DNA from: Myxococcus eversor | Lineage (GTDB): Bacteria > Myxococcota > Myxococcia > Myxococcales > Myxococcaceae | NCBI RefSeq assembly: GCF_010894455.1 | Contig: NZ_JAAIXY010000001.1 | Location: 248,001-312,000 of the forward strand | Direction of reading: 5' to 3' | Length of the DNA: 64,000 bases | Part shown: piece by piece, positions 34,095 through 43,800 of the stretch | Position numbering within the stretch: the stretch's first letter is position 1 | Layout: every line of letters starts with the position of its first letter | Position numbers and translations under genes: made by a program | Notes under the pieces: model-generated | The model's database searches: none | What the model saw: the letters and a program-made list of their open reading frames with translations, nothing else | Told to the model about the DNA's origin: nothing

Positions 34095-35204
34095 TCAGCC
34101 TCCGCAGCGGTTGAAGTTCTGGTCGACGTAGTACTGGCAGCATCCCGCGTAGGCGCCCAGGCACGTCTGGGTTCCGAGCGCCTGGGTGGCCCACTGCGAG
34201 GCGGTGGAGTACGAGCCCGCGCAGGCGTCAGCGCAGAGCGTGTTGGAGATGGAGGAGATGCTGCCGTCGATGTTGTAGCAGGTGGTGGCGTGGGCGCGGG
34301 CGTAGACGGCGCACGGCTCCTGCGGAGGCGGGGGCGTGGAGGTCGTCGTGCTCCAGATGGCGCTCAGGTACACGCGGTCATTGGACTGGTCGATGCCGGC
34401 CCAGCGCGAGCGCGGCCCCGTGTCCCAGGTGACCATCATGTAGTGGCGAGCCTGGAGGGTGGTGCTGTAGTTGACCTTCCACTCGCAGCCCTCCCACGGC
34501 CAGATGCTGCAGGATTTGAACTGGGTATAGAAGTACGCGCTGGAGTCGAAGCCGGCCGCGAGTCCCACGGCGCGGAAGTACACGGTGCCGTCCTTCGCGC
34601 CGCTGTAGGAGCCGTACCAATAGTCGACGAGACAGGTGCGGCCCTGCGTCGCCGTGGTGGCGCAGAAGTGGGTCTTGAACCAGTTCTTGTCGCCCACCCA
34701 GTCCCAGGTGTCATTGAGGCTGGAGGCGGAGGGGCCGCGCTCGGCGTCTCGGGGGGAGGGGCCTTCCTCCAGCGGGGCGGCGGCGGCGCGGACCGATTCC
34801 TGGGCGGCCTGCCGGGCCTGGATGATGCGGGCCATGGCGATGCGGCCCTGGGCCTGTACGAGCGCGGCGGGGACGTCGGAGCGCTTCGCGCCGGGCGCGA
34901 GGGAGAGGTAGACGTCCGCCAACTCCTTGCCCTGGAGGCTGTCCACCTTCTCGGCCTTCATCGACTCCTGGAGGTGGGCGGCATCGATGTCCATGTGGCC
35001 CGACTCCGCGACGAAGACCTCGCCCGGCTCGGACTCGATGAAGCGCACCGAGCGGGTGTCGCTCAGCTTCAGCTCATGCAGCAGGGTGCCCTGCTCGATG
35101 TTCTGGGGGGCGGGCGTCTCCGTGGACGCCGGTGAGCCGCAGGCGGCGAGGAGCAGGGCGCAGAGCACGGAAGACAGCAGGGGCAGAGGGGGGCGGTGGG
35201 TCAT
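34095..35204 (-). CDS. Hypothetical lipoprotein, paralogue of the gene at 3714-4436
   Basis: 369 residues. The signal peptide MTHRPPLPLLSSVLCALLLAACGS fixes the start (lipobox LAAC). An N-terminal segment with VRFIESEPGEVFVAESG, a helical Ala/Gln/Arg region, and a domain with WFKTHFCATT and TCLVDYWYGSYSG correspond to landmarks in the shorter protein encoded at 3714. This copy adds a C-terminal Cys-rich extension of about 75 residues (CAVYARAHATTC...CADACAG...CLGAYAGCCQYY). Two such paralogues 30 kb apart suggest an expanded surface-protein family. Function unknown. Confidence 0.75.
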   Translation of the reverse strand: MTHRPPLPLLSSVLCALLLAACGSPASTETPAPQNIEQGTLLHELKLSDTRSVRFIESEPGEVFVAESGHMDIDAAHLQESMKAEKVDSLQGKELADVYLSLAPGAKRSDVPAALVQAQGRIAMARIIQARQAAQESVRAAAAPLEEGPSPRDAERGPSASSLNDTWDWVGDKNWFKTHFCATTATQGRTCLVDYWYGSYSGAKDGTVYFRAVGLAAGFDSSAYFYTQFKSCSIWPWEGCEWKVNYSTTLQARHYMMVTWDTGPRSRWAGIDQSNDRVYLSAIWSTTTSTPPPPQEPCAVYARAHATTCYNIDGSISSISNTLCADACAGSYSTASQWATQALGTQTCLGAYAGCCQYYVDQNFNRCGG

Positions 35205-35437
35205 GTCGGGGGACTCCTGAGTCAGGGTTGCAACGACCTGAACGGGGATCCCCAAAAGGCTTCGCTCCATCAGCCCTTGCTCTCCTCATCGGCGTCACGG
35301 CTTGTTCGCCGTTCACTCGCGTGTGGGTCCGTCCGGCCAGCCGGTCGAGGTCGGCGGGGAAGACGACCTGGAGGGACAAGGGCAGCGGTACTCGCGGCTG
35401 GACCTGGACGGCATGACCGGGAACAATCCCGCTTTGG

Positions 35438-37840
35438 ATGGTTCCCCCCGCATCGCTGGAGCGCGCCGGAGTCCGAGCCTCGATTGCGCGCGGGCCCTGG
35501 GCCGTGGTGGGCGGAGCGCTGGGCGTCACCTGTCTCTTCTTCTACCGCGCCCTCTTCAGCGCGGACGTCTTCATCGCCCGAGACATGCTCCTGGTCTACG
35601 CGCCATTGCGGCGCTACTGGGCGCAGCGCGTGTCCGAAGGCGACTTTCCGGGCTGGTATCCCTTCGACGGGCTGGGGCAATCGTTCGCGGGCATCATGCT
35701 GTCCGCGCCCTTCCATCCGTCGCAGGTGTTGGGGCTGCTGTTCTCCACGGGCGCGGCGATGAAGCTCGCGGTGCTGGCGTGCCCGCCCCTGGCCTTGCTG
35801 GGCACCTTCGCCCTCTTGCGCCTGTACGACGTGCCGCGGAGCGGGGCGTTCTTCGCGGGGCTCGCCTTCGCGTTCAGCGGCCACCTGGTGTCGCTCACCA
35901 ACAGCCTGGCGTACCTCATGGCCGGAGCCACCATTCCCGCCGCCCTCTGGGCCGCCGAGCGCTTCCTGCGAGCCGCCACTCCGGGTCGCGCCGCCGTCGC
36001 CGCGTTGGGACTCGCCAGTGTGCTGCTGGCGGGTGACACCTGGAGCTATGCGTTCGCGAATGCCTTCGTGCTGCTGCTCGCGGTGACGAGCCCCGAGGCA
36101 CGCGGTGTCCGCCTGCTTCGTGCGCTGGGCCTCGTGGCCCTCGGCGCGGGGCTCGCCGCGCCGCAACTGTTCGCGGGCATGGCGGTGTTCGCACGGGGCG
36201 CTCCAGGCGCGAGCTCGCTCGAGGACGCGCAGCGCTGGTCCCTGGACCCGTGGCGACTGCCGGAGTTCCTCCTGGGGCCGTACCTCGCCAATCCCACCGT
36301 CGAGCGCTCCGTTCCGGAGGAATGGGTCAAACCACTGCTGTCGACGGGCGGCTTCTCCACGCTGTGGACGGACTCGGCGCTCATCGGCGTGCCGGTGTTG
36401 GTGCTCGCGGTGACAGGACTGCGCTTCCTCCCATGGAAGCGCTGGGCGCCGTTCGCCGCCGTCTGGGTCGTGGTGCTCGCCCTCGCGCTCGGGTCCGCGT
36501 TGCCTGTCTACGGATGGCTCTACGAGGCCCTCCCGTTGTGGCGACCGTTCCGCTATCCCGAGAAGCTCGTGGTGCACCTGACGTTTGGGCTCGCGGTGCT
36601 CGCGGGCTTCGGATGGAAGGCCCTGGTGTCGTCCAGGGCGCGAGCGCGCTGGGCTGCTCTCGCGGCGGGGGGGATGTCCGTGGGGCTCCTCGCCGTGGCC
36701 CTCGCGGAGCGCCTGGGGGCCGTGTGGTCCCACGCGTTCGTGCTCGGGCGCTGGCCACGGGTGCCTCCCGAGACGCTGGAGACGCTGTCGCACGCGTTCA
36801 GCGGCGCGGCGTTCGTCGCGGCGGGAGTCGCGCTGGGCTGCGCCCTGGTGCTGCCAGGCCTCGCGGGCTCGTGGCACCGGGCATGCGTGTTGATGGCGCT
36901 GCAACTGGGCGCGGCGTTCACGCTGAACGAGCCGCTCTACATTCTCGGTTCGGAGGAACTGCTCGACAGTCCGCCGGTGTTCGTCGACACCGTGCGCGAG
37001 TGGGCCGCCAGGACAGGAGAGTCCACGCCCCGCGTCGCCTCCCGCATCCAGCGCTTCCGCTTGCCTCGATTCGACGGCTTCGAGTTCCAGGACAGCGTGG
37101 CGTTGATGGCGAGGGCCTCGTTGATGCCTGACACGCCCGCGCTGTGGGGCATCGGCGCGGCGGATGCGTATCTGCCTGCCGCGAGCTCCCGCTTGCAGCG
37201 CCTCCAAATCACACAACCTGGCTTCTTCACGGAGTCACAGCCACTCTTCGGGGTGCGGTTCAGCGCATACACGCCAGCGACCTATGCAGCGCTGGAGCCC
37301 AGACCGGGCCGCGTGGTGGCGCGCGACGACGTGTTCGAGCTGCTGCTCGTCGAGCATGCCGATGCCCTGCCGAGGTTGTTCCTGGCGAAGCCTCATTGCG
37401 TGTCGGACGAGAGCGCCGCGCTCGGGCTGCTGCGAACCGTGGCCTTCAGGGCGGCTGCCCAGGCAGCGGTGGAGTGTGGAGCGGTTCCTCTTCCTGCGTC
37501 GGGTCCGGAGCCTCTGAACGGGCGAGTCGCTCCAGCTCATGAGACGCCCGAGCACCTCATCGTGGACGTCGAGTCGTCCGGGGACGCGGTGCTCGTCATC
37601 AACGATGCGTGGCAGGCGGGGTGGACAGCGAGCCTGGATGGCGAGCCCGCGAGGCTGCTGCCAGCGAATGTCGCGGTGCGTGCTGTTGGCGTGCCCCCAG
37701 GCCGGCACCGCATCGAGCTGCACTACCGCGCCCCTGGTGTCCTGCCAGGGCTCATCCTCGCCGCCGTGACGCTCCTGGGCCTGGCATTGGCCGAGGGTTG
37801 GCGCCGTCGGCGAGGACCGGTCCGGATGAAGCCCGCGTGA
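35438..37840 (+). CDS. YfhO-like multipass membrane protein
   Basis: 800 residues with about 12-13 membrane helices and a C-terminal extracytoplasmic domain of about 300 residues. DVFIARDMLLVYAPLRRYW and DGLGQSFAGIMLSAPFHPSQ in the first loop match the YfhO family of GT-C-fold proteins, linked in Firmicutes to glycosylation of lipoteichoic acid. The first periplasmic loop contains an Asp pair typical of GT-C active sites. In a myxobacterium the acceptor is unknown. The start at 35438 precedes the first helix directly. It stands alone, ending in a terminator. Confidence 0.8.
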   Translation: MVPPASLERAGVRASIARGPWAVVGGALGVTCLFFYRALFSADVFIARDMLLVYAPLRRYWAQRVSEGDFPGWYPFDGLGQSFAGIMLSAPFHPSQVLGLLFSTGAAMKLAVLACPPLALLGTFALLRLYDVPRSGAFFAGLAFAFSGHLVSLTNSLAYLMAGATIPAALWAAERFLRAATPGRAAVAALGLASVLLAGDTWSYAFANAFVLLLAVTSPEARGVRLLRALGLVALGAGLAAPQLFAGMAVFARGAPGASSLEDAQRWSLDPWRLPEFLLGPYLANPTVERSVPEEWVKPLLSTGGFSTLWTDSALIGVPVLVLAVTGLRFLPWKRWAPFAAVWVVVLALALGSALPVYGWLYEALPLWRPFRYPEKLVVHLTFGLAVLAGFGWKALVSSRARARWAALAAGGMSVGLLAVALAERLGAVWSHAFVLGRWPRVPPETLETLSHAFSGAAFVAAGVALGCALVLPGLAGSWHRACVLMALQLGAAFTLNEPLYILGSEELLDSPPVFVDTVREWAARTGESTPRVASRIQRFRLPRFDGFEFQDSVALMARASLMPDTPALWGIGAADAYLPAASSRLQRLQITQPGFFTESQPLFGVRFSAYTPATYAALEPRPGRVVARDDVFELLLVEHADALPRLFLAKPHCVSDESAALGLLRTVAFRAAAQAAVECGAVPLPASGPEPLNGRVAPAHETPEHLIVDVESSGDAVLVINDAWQAGWTASLDGEPARLLPANVAVRAVGVPPGRHRIELHYRAPGVLPGLILAAVTLLGLALAEGWRRRRGPVRMKPA

Positions 37841-37907
37841 GGAGACCGTCTCCGCGCGGCAGCCTCACGGTCCGCACTGAATCAACGGGGTGACCGTACC
37901 CGGCCCG

Positions 37908-37937
37908 CCCCTGGGCGTGAAGTCACGCCCACAGGGG
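37908..37937. terminator. Terminator between convergent genes
   Basis: CCCCT-GGGCGTG pairs with CACGCCC-AGGGG around a 4-nt loop, with a 2-nt bulge. It lies in the 155-bp gap between the YfhO-like gene and the convergent fibro-slime gene. Confidence 0.6.
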
Positions 37938-37995
37938 GGCCCTGTCTGGGAATCCTGGCCGTGGAGTCAATGGGCGTACGGCAATGCGCCAGCGT

Positions 37996-39180
37996 TCACT
38001 CCGTCATCGATGCCGCCGCCGGAGTGGGGACACACGCGGAGCGGCGGACGCCGAAGTTCTGGGCGTTGATGTGGTACCAGGAGCGGGAGGTCTTGCGCTC
38101 GGCATGGAACACAGCGACCTCGTAGATACCGCCCGGCGTCAGCCCCAGATTGAAGGCCACGGCGGGCGTCAGGATGATGGAGCTTTGCTCCGTGACGTGG
38201 AGCCCCCCCATGTCGATGGCGAGGCGGCGGTTGATGAACACCCAGACGTCGTCATCGCCCTGGAAGGTGAAGCGCTCGGTGCCCTTGTACTCGAACCAGA
38301 ACCGCGTCTCGGTGGTGAAGCTGTAGTTGTGCCCCGGCGGGAGGACGTCGTAGTTGTTGGTGCGGTGAGCCTCCGCGCCGGCGGCGACCCAGCCCAGGTC
38401 GTCCACCGGGAAGAAGTTCGGTGCATCGAAGACCTGCTGGCCGCTCGGATACTGGATGAAGGTCAGTGTTCCGACCACGGGCTTGTTCACCAGGTCCGTG
38501 TCCAGATACCACTGGGCGAAGTTCGCGGCGTTGCTCGTCGTGTTGGTGGGCAGTCCCGTCTTCGCGTAGGCCGGCTTGCCGAGCGCATTCAGGGTGGTCT
38601 GTACGAGGCCCTTCTCCTCGCCGAACTGGTTCACGTTCTGGAAGTCGATGTGCCCTCTCGGCAGGGCGCCCAGGGGCGGCAGGTCGTAGCCTCGGAAGTC
38701 GCGGTAGACGATGGGGATGGAGGAGGGAAGCCGGTTGGTCGTCTGACAGGTGAAGCCCGGCTCGAGCTGGCACGTCGGCGAGCAACCATCATTGGCGACC
38801 GTGTTGCCGTCGTCACAGGCCTCGGCGGTGCTGCCGGGCAGCATCACTCCGTCGCCGCAAATGGATGCACAGACGCCGTTGGTGCACTGGGGCTCCTTCG
38901 TACACAGCGGGGAGCAACCGTCTCCCGTGTCGTGATTGCCGTCGTCGCACTCCTCATCGTCCTCGAGGAAGGCATCGCCGCAGATGCTGGAGCTTCCACC
39001 GTCGAAGGCCGCGCTGGCCACGGTGCCCGCGTCGTCTGAACCCGTGGCGGATGCGGACTGCCCGGGGGCGCGAGGCGGGTCGTCCTCGGAGGGAGTGTTG
39101 TCTCCACAGGCCGCCAGGGAGAGGAACAGGGCCGCGAGCAGGAAGCTCAGCGGACGCGAAGGCGCATGGGGGATGGGCAT
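37996..39180 (-). CDS. Fibro-slime-domain lipoprotein with Cys-rich repeats
   Basis: 394 residues. The signal peptide ends in LSLAACGDN (lipobox). Two myxobacterial Cys-rich repeats (DUF4215 type; ICGDAFLEDDEECDDGN and AEACDDGNTVANDGCSPTC) are followed by a fibro-slime domain (about 150-385) with VYRDFRGYD, FTTETRFWFEYKGTERFTFQ, GDDDVWVFINRRLAIDMGG and EVAVFHAERK, a PA14-like carbohydrate-binding fold. The protein is likely a surface adhesin or matrix component. The start at 39180 is set by the signal peptide; upstream in-frame codons do not encode one. Confidence 0.88.
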   Translation of the reverse strand: MPIPHAPSRPLSFLLAALFLSLAACGDNTPSEDDPPRAPGQSASATGSDDAGTVASAAFDGGSSSICGDAFLEDDEECDDGNHDTGDGCSPLCTKEPQCTNGVCASICGDGVMLPGSTAEACDDGNTVANDGCSPTCQLEPGFTCQTTNRLPSSIPIVYRDFRGYDLPPLGALPRGHIDFQNVNQFGEEKGLVQTTLNALGKPAYAKTGLPTNTTSNAANFAQWYLDTDLVNKPVVGTLTFIQYPSGQQVFDAPNFFPVDDLGWVAAGAEAHRTNNYDVLPPGHNYSFTTETRFWFEYKGTERFTFQGDDDVWVFINRRLAIDMGGLHVTEQSSIILTPAVAFNLGLTPGGIYEVAVFHAERKTSRSWYHINAQNFGVRRSACVPTPAAASMTE

Positions 39181-39242
39181 GGGGAGCGGGAACGCACGTG
39201 AAGAGGGGACGAAGAGGGGCTCCGGACAACAGGAGTCGGTGA

Positions 39243-39272
39243 GGGATTGTTGGGGAGGTCCCAACCCATCCC
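39243..39272. promoter_or_regulatory. Dyad in the intergenic region upstream of the effector operon
   Basis: GTTGGG-N5-CCCAAC, flanked by GGGAT and ATCCC, forms an extended dyad in the 447-bp gap 39181-39627 between divergent transcription units. It may be an operator or a small terminator. The rest of the gap shows no gene; a promoter for the effector operon must lie here. Confidence 0.35.
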
Positions 39273-39627
39273 GATATTTCTCCGCTTCGACGACCGTGAC
39301 GACGAGAGGGTTCCACTTCGGTTCAACCCCGCCCTTCGCGCCCATGGCTTGCGCGGTCTGAAAGGACGCGGCTGCGTCTCATCGGTACGCAGCGCGTGTC
39401 CCGGCAGGGGCCCATGGTCCCTGGTGACCCTCCGTCATGTCCTCGCCTGATCCGCCCCCTCCGGGTTCGCTCTATCGTCCTCGCGAGAGGCGGGGCCTCG
39501 CGCGTGTGCACGGCACGGAATGTGAAGTGCGGAGCAACCCTCAGCGGGCTGTCCCCCTACAGCCGGTCCCCAGGCGCCGAGGGCTCGCGTCCGTGCAGGG
39601 ACCCCATTCCACCAGGATGAAACTGGC

Positions 39628-40881
39628 ATGCCGAAGAATGTCTACACCGTGAGCTTCTGCGGAACCGGCTGCTCGCGTGACGAAGGCGAGGAGACCCGCT
39701 TCTGGGACTACAAAATCCTCGCCCTCCTGGGCAAGGACAAGAAGTGGCTCAACAGCAACAAGGACATCTACGTCAGGGAGACCGGCTACATCCCGGTGCG
39801 GCTCCACACGGAGATCTCCACCGGCCTTCGCGATACGAAGAGCAGCATCACCGTTCGGGGTGTCGGCGAGAATGATTGGTTCAACCAGGAGGACGTGTGC
39901 GATCCCCTGGACGGCAGCCTGGTCAATGCCCCCGGCCCGCTGCGCGCATCCGCCCGGGACTACTCGGAGGGCAACCAACGGACGCAGTCTGGGCAATTGC
40001 TGGGCTGGGCCGATGGCGCGCTCGCGCTGCACGGCGCGAGTCTCGCGGCGGCCAGCAAGGCGGAGCAATACAACTTCCTCGGGCACAGCCGCGGCGCGGT
40101 CGAGTCCATCATGGCCGCCTGGTTCCTGTATGCCTATGGAGGCCCTGGTGTCCGGGACATCCCCGTCAACATCTTCGCCATCGACCCCGTTCCGGGACCG
40201 GGTGAGTGGTATGGAATCCAGACCCAGTTGCCGCCCAATGTCGTCAATTATGTCGGCGTCTATGCCTGGGACCACCTGGTCGCGGGGTTCAGCGCGCTGG
40301 TTCCTCGGCCCAATGCCCGGATGACCAAACAGCGTGCCCATGAGGACATCGAGGCCCGGGGACTGGGGGCCACGTATCTGACGCTCGCGGACAACCGCCA
40401 ACTGGCGGATCCACTCGCTCGCGGCGACCTCCCGCAGCCGGAGGGCTACACGCTCTACGCGTGTCGGGGCGGGCATGGCACCGTCGCCGGCAACTACACC
40501 GCTGACGCCCTGTACGACGCGGCCAAGGTGAAGGACGAGGTCGCCGCGGTCCCCAAGCTCGTCTACAAGCTGGCCCGTGCCTACCTGACTCAATGGGAGA
40601 CGGTCTTCCGCACCAGATGCCGCGTCCGGGAGAACGCCAGACACCTGAGAAAACAAATCCATACGGCGCACACCCATTTCGATGCCATGGGGGGCGGCGA
40701 GGCCCGGACCTCCCGGCTGACAGGGAGGCCCAACGTGCGGCAGGTCTCCTCCATCATGGGGAGAAACACCTTGAACCGCTATTACCTCGAGGATGTGGTG
40801 GGGACGCCCCCCTACAACCTGGCCTATCCCTGCACCATCGAGCAGTCCGGTGGCGGGTGGGTGAACTGGAGGTTCCTGTGA
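39628..40881 (+). CDS. GHSRG alpha/beta-hydrolase, Tle1-like phospholipase candidate
   Basis: 417 residues, no signal peptide. The N-terminus VYTVSFCGTGCSRDEGEET resembles the FxDGTxN opening of DUF2235/Tle1-type lipases. The nucleophile elbow GHSRG is at 152-156 (Ser154). An acid in AIDPVPGPG (Asp186) and a His in GGHGTVAG (His283) complete a plausible Ser-Asp-His triad in the expected order. Tle1 proteins are type VI secretion phospholipases, so this may be a membrane-lipid-attacking effector. Its stop codon overlaps the GTG start of the next gene (GTGA), so the two are translated together. No secretion marker (PAAR, VgrG, MIX) is visible; the Tle1 link is a family-level inference. Confidence 0.75.
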   Translation: MPKNVYTVSFCGTGCSRDEGEETRFWDYKILALLGKDKKWLNSNKDIYVRETGYIPVRLHTEISTGLRDTKSSITVRGVGENDWFNQEDVCDPLDGSLVNAPGPLRASARDYSEGNQRTQSGQLLGWADGALALHGASLAAASKAEQYNFLGHSRGAVESIMAAWFLYAYGGPGVRDIPVNIFAIDPVPGPGEWYGIQTQLPPNVVNYVGVYAWDHLVAGFSALVPRPNARMTKQRAHEDIEARGLGATYLTLADNRQLADPLARGDLPQPEGYTLYACRGGHGTVAGNYTADALYDAAKVKDEVAAVPKLVYKLARAYLTQWETVFRTRCRVRENARHLRKQIHTAHTHFDAMGGGEARTSRLTGRPNVRQVSSIMGRNTLNRYYLEDVVGTPPYNLAYPCTIEQSGGGWVNWRFL

Positions 40882-43800
40882 GCATCGACCGGGTGTCCGC
40901 CAAGGTGCGCGACTACTTCACGCACCTGAGCGGGACGAGCTATGTGCGAATCATGGACACGCCTCGCATCTGGGGGCAGCCCTTTGGCCCGGAAATCATG
41001 CCGGCGGCCAAGAGTCGCACCAAGGACTTCCAGCGAGCCCTCGTCGAAATCATCCAGAAGTCGAGGTATCGCTGCGACATCTCCTCCCTCAACAGTCCGG
41101 ACCCCGCCTGGGCCAAGGTGATTCTGGGGGCCATGGATACCGCGCTGAGCGCGCCGTTGAAGCGGACCCATCGCACGCAGTTCAGGTTCCTGTTCGGGCA
41201 GACGCCCATGATCTTCAAGGACGGCACGTCTCCCAATCTCGTCGATTTCCAGGGCGCGCTGATTCGCCTGGTGAGGGTGCGGATGCAGACCGGCGCCTGG
41301 GAGATGCCGCCGGAGATCTGGATGGGGAAGTTCTTCCGGCTCCAGGAGGGACTCGTCGCGGGGCTCTCCGCCCGGGTCGCCTCGGTCCTGCCCACCTGGA
41401 TGGGTTTGGAGGGCGATGACGAATTCACCAAGATGACGTGGAATCACTCGAAAATCGTCGCCGTGGATGGCACCGAGTCCCTGGTGGGAGGCCACAACCT
41501 CAACATGGACCTGTTCACCAGCTATCCGCCCGTTCATGACGTGTCTGTCGTCATGCATGGCGAGGCGGCCCTGGGCGCGCAGCGCTTCCTGGACCAGATG
41601 TGGGAATGCAAGACGGACGTGCTGGCCAAGGAGTTCCTGGACATCGACAAGGATACGCTGTCCTGGAAGGTCGGCGACGACGACGCCGCGGTGAAGCGCA
41701 AGCCCGAGAACCCGCTGGCCTCGCGGGAGGCCGGCGACTACCGCGCCGCGTGTTACAAGGACTTCGCGCGGCTGCATGAGGGCGGTGGGGGGGAGTCCAG
41801 GCCGCGTCTCTCTCGCCCCAGCCCTGAGTTCCTGTCGACCATCTTCGAGGATGTGGACTCGGTCGAGGACCTGGCCGCGGAGGCGATCCGCGCGGAGGAT
41901 CTCCAGACGTTCGTGGACCTGGAGACTCCCGTGTTCACGGAGAAGCATTACGAGGGCTACTCCGGCCTTGGAGAGTACAAGAAGGCGACCCGGGTCCTGT
42001 CCATCGGGAAGTACTGGAACGGCCCCAGCATGGAGTTGAACTACCAGAAGGCGTCCGAGGTGATGAAGGAGGAGTTGATCAAGGGCGCCAAGACCATCCT
42101 CCGGTTGTCACAGATGGACCTGGTGAGCGCGTGGAAGAAGAAGTGGTCCTCGCACGTCGTCTGCCATTGGATCATGGAGGCGCTGCTCGCCAATCCGAAG
42201 CTGGAGGTCCAGGTCGTGGTCTCTCCCCTGGACGCGGGGGCCGGGGCTGAGGGAGACCAGTATTCATTCGGCTCGGGGGCGTGCCGCACGTTCGAGCTGT
42301 TCCAATATTACATGTCACATGCCGTCGACACCGACGCCCTTCTGCCGGACGCCGACGTCCGGGTGCGCGCCTTGGAGCGACTGCACATCGCCCCCTTCTA
42401 TTTCACGGAGGTCCCGAAGGATAAGACCCGGGAGGGTGAAACGTATTTCTGGCCCAAGCTCACGCCAGAAGGGTACACGGCGACCTTGAAGCAGACCTCG
42501 CTCGTGGAGGACCCGCCGAGCAAGGGCGTCATCGGAAGCGCGGTGGAGTCCGTCAAGAAGGCCAGCGGCGCCGTCTACGACAAGGTTCCGTCCGCGCCGG
42601 GCAATCACTCCAAGATCATGATTGTCGACGACGCGTCGTATGTGGTCGGGTCGGACAATCTCTATCCAGGCTTCCTCTCCGAGTTCAACTACCTGGTGGA
42701 GGGGGCGCCCGCGGTGAGAGATCTGCTCAGGACGTATTGGACACCGCTGTGGCACTACTCGGGGCCGCATTGCGTCAATCCACGGTGCGTCGGCGGCTGC
42801 AAGTCGAGTTCGGAGGTGCCTGGGCCCTCGCCGTTCGGGTTGCCTGGACTGGGAAGGGGCCTCCCCGTGAGCGGGAGATTGGGTCCCGCGGGTCATGGCA
42901 TGCCGATTGAGCGCCCTGAGTTCCTTCTTGGCAGGAGGCCGCCTCCCTTTCCGTCAGGGCTGGGGTCGGTCCGCTACAACTCTCCTTTCCGCAGTGCCTC
43001 GTTCGGGAGCGGTCGGGCGGCCGTGAATGCATCTCCGCCGCTCGTGAACCCAGCCAACGCGGGCAAGGTCTCGCGGGTCGACCTGCGCGCACCCGCGGAC
43101 CTCGGAGAGATTCTCAAGCAGGACGCGGAGAAGGTGAAGAAGGAGGCGGCGGAGGTCCAACGCTCCCGCGAGAGAGCGGCGGCGGAGAAGGCCGCGAGGG
43201 AGAAAGCGGCGGCGGAGAAAGTGGTGGTGGTCTCGAGCTCATCGAACTCCGGGTCGACGCCTCCGCCGTCCACCTCCACCTCCTCGGGGGGAACGGGCCA
43301 GATACCTCCTCCGTCGCAGGATTCGAGTGCGCTGGTTGATCCGGATTCGAACGGCGACAAGATCGAGGGGTCGCACTTCTATACCGATCGTCAGCTCGAC
43401 AGGCTGCTGCACCACTACCTCGACGGTGTGCCGAACGTGTACGTGGGCTATGGCCTCAACCTCTACCTGCTCAACCGCATCGCGCCCAACACGTTCGACG
43501 CCGCCCTCGCGGGTCAGGTCGAAGGCGGCGCTCCCCGCATCATCATCCAGCCCTACAACGTCGGTGGGAACCACTGGGGGCTCATCTACATCAGGGTGGC
43601 TCCCCCCCAGGGTGGGCGCAGGGGCCAGGCATGCGTGCTCTACATCGACCCGCTCGCCCCGGCCGGCGAGCCGACCATGCTCGGCACGCTGCGGCGTCCG
43701 TTTCCGGACCTGCAGGTCGAGCGATGCCTCCTCCGCTACCAGAATGACGCCATTGGGAGCGAGAAGGGTGGACAGCACAGCTGTGGGCCCTGGGTCGTCG

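Noticed and set aside
39243-39272. Dyad upstream of the effector pair as a proven operator
   Set aside because: Arms are short and GC-rich and no regulator is adjacent; kept only as a low-confidence feature.
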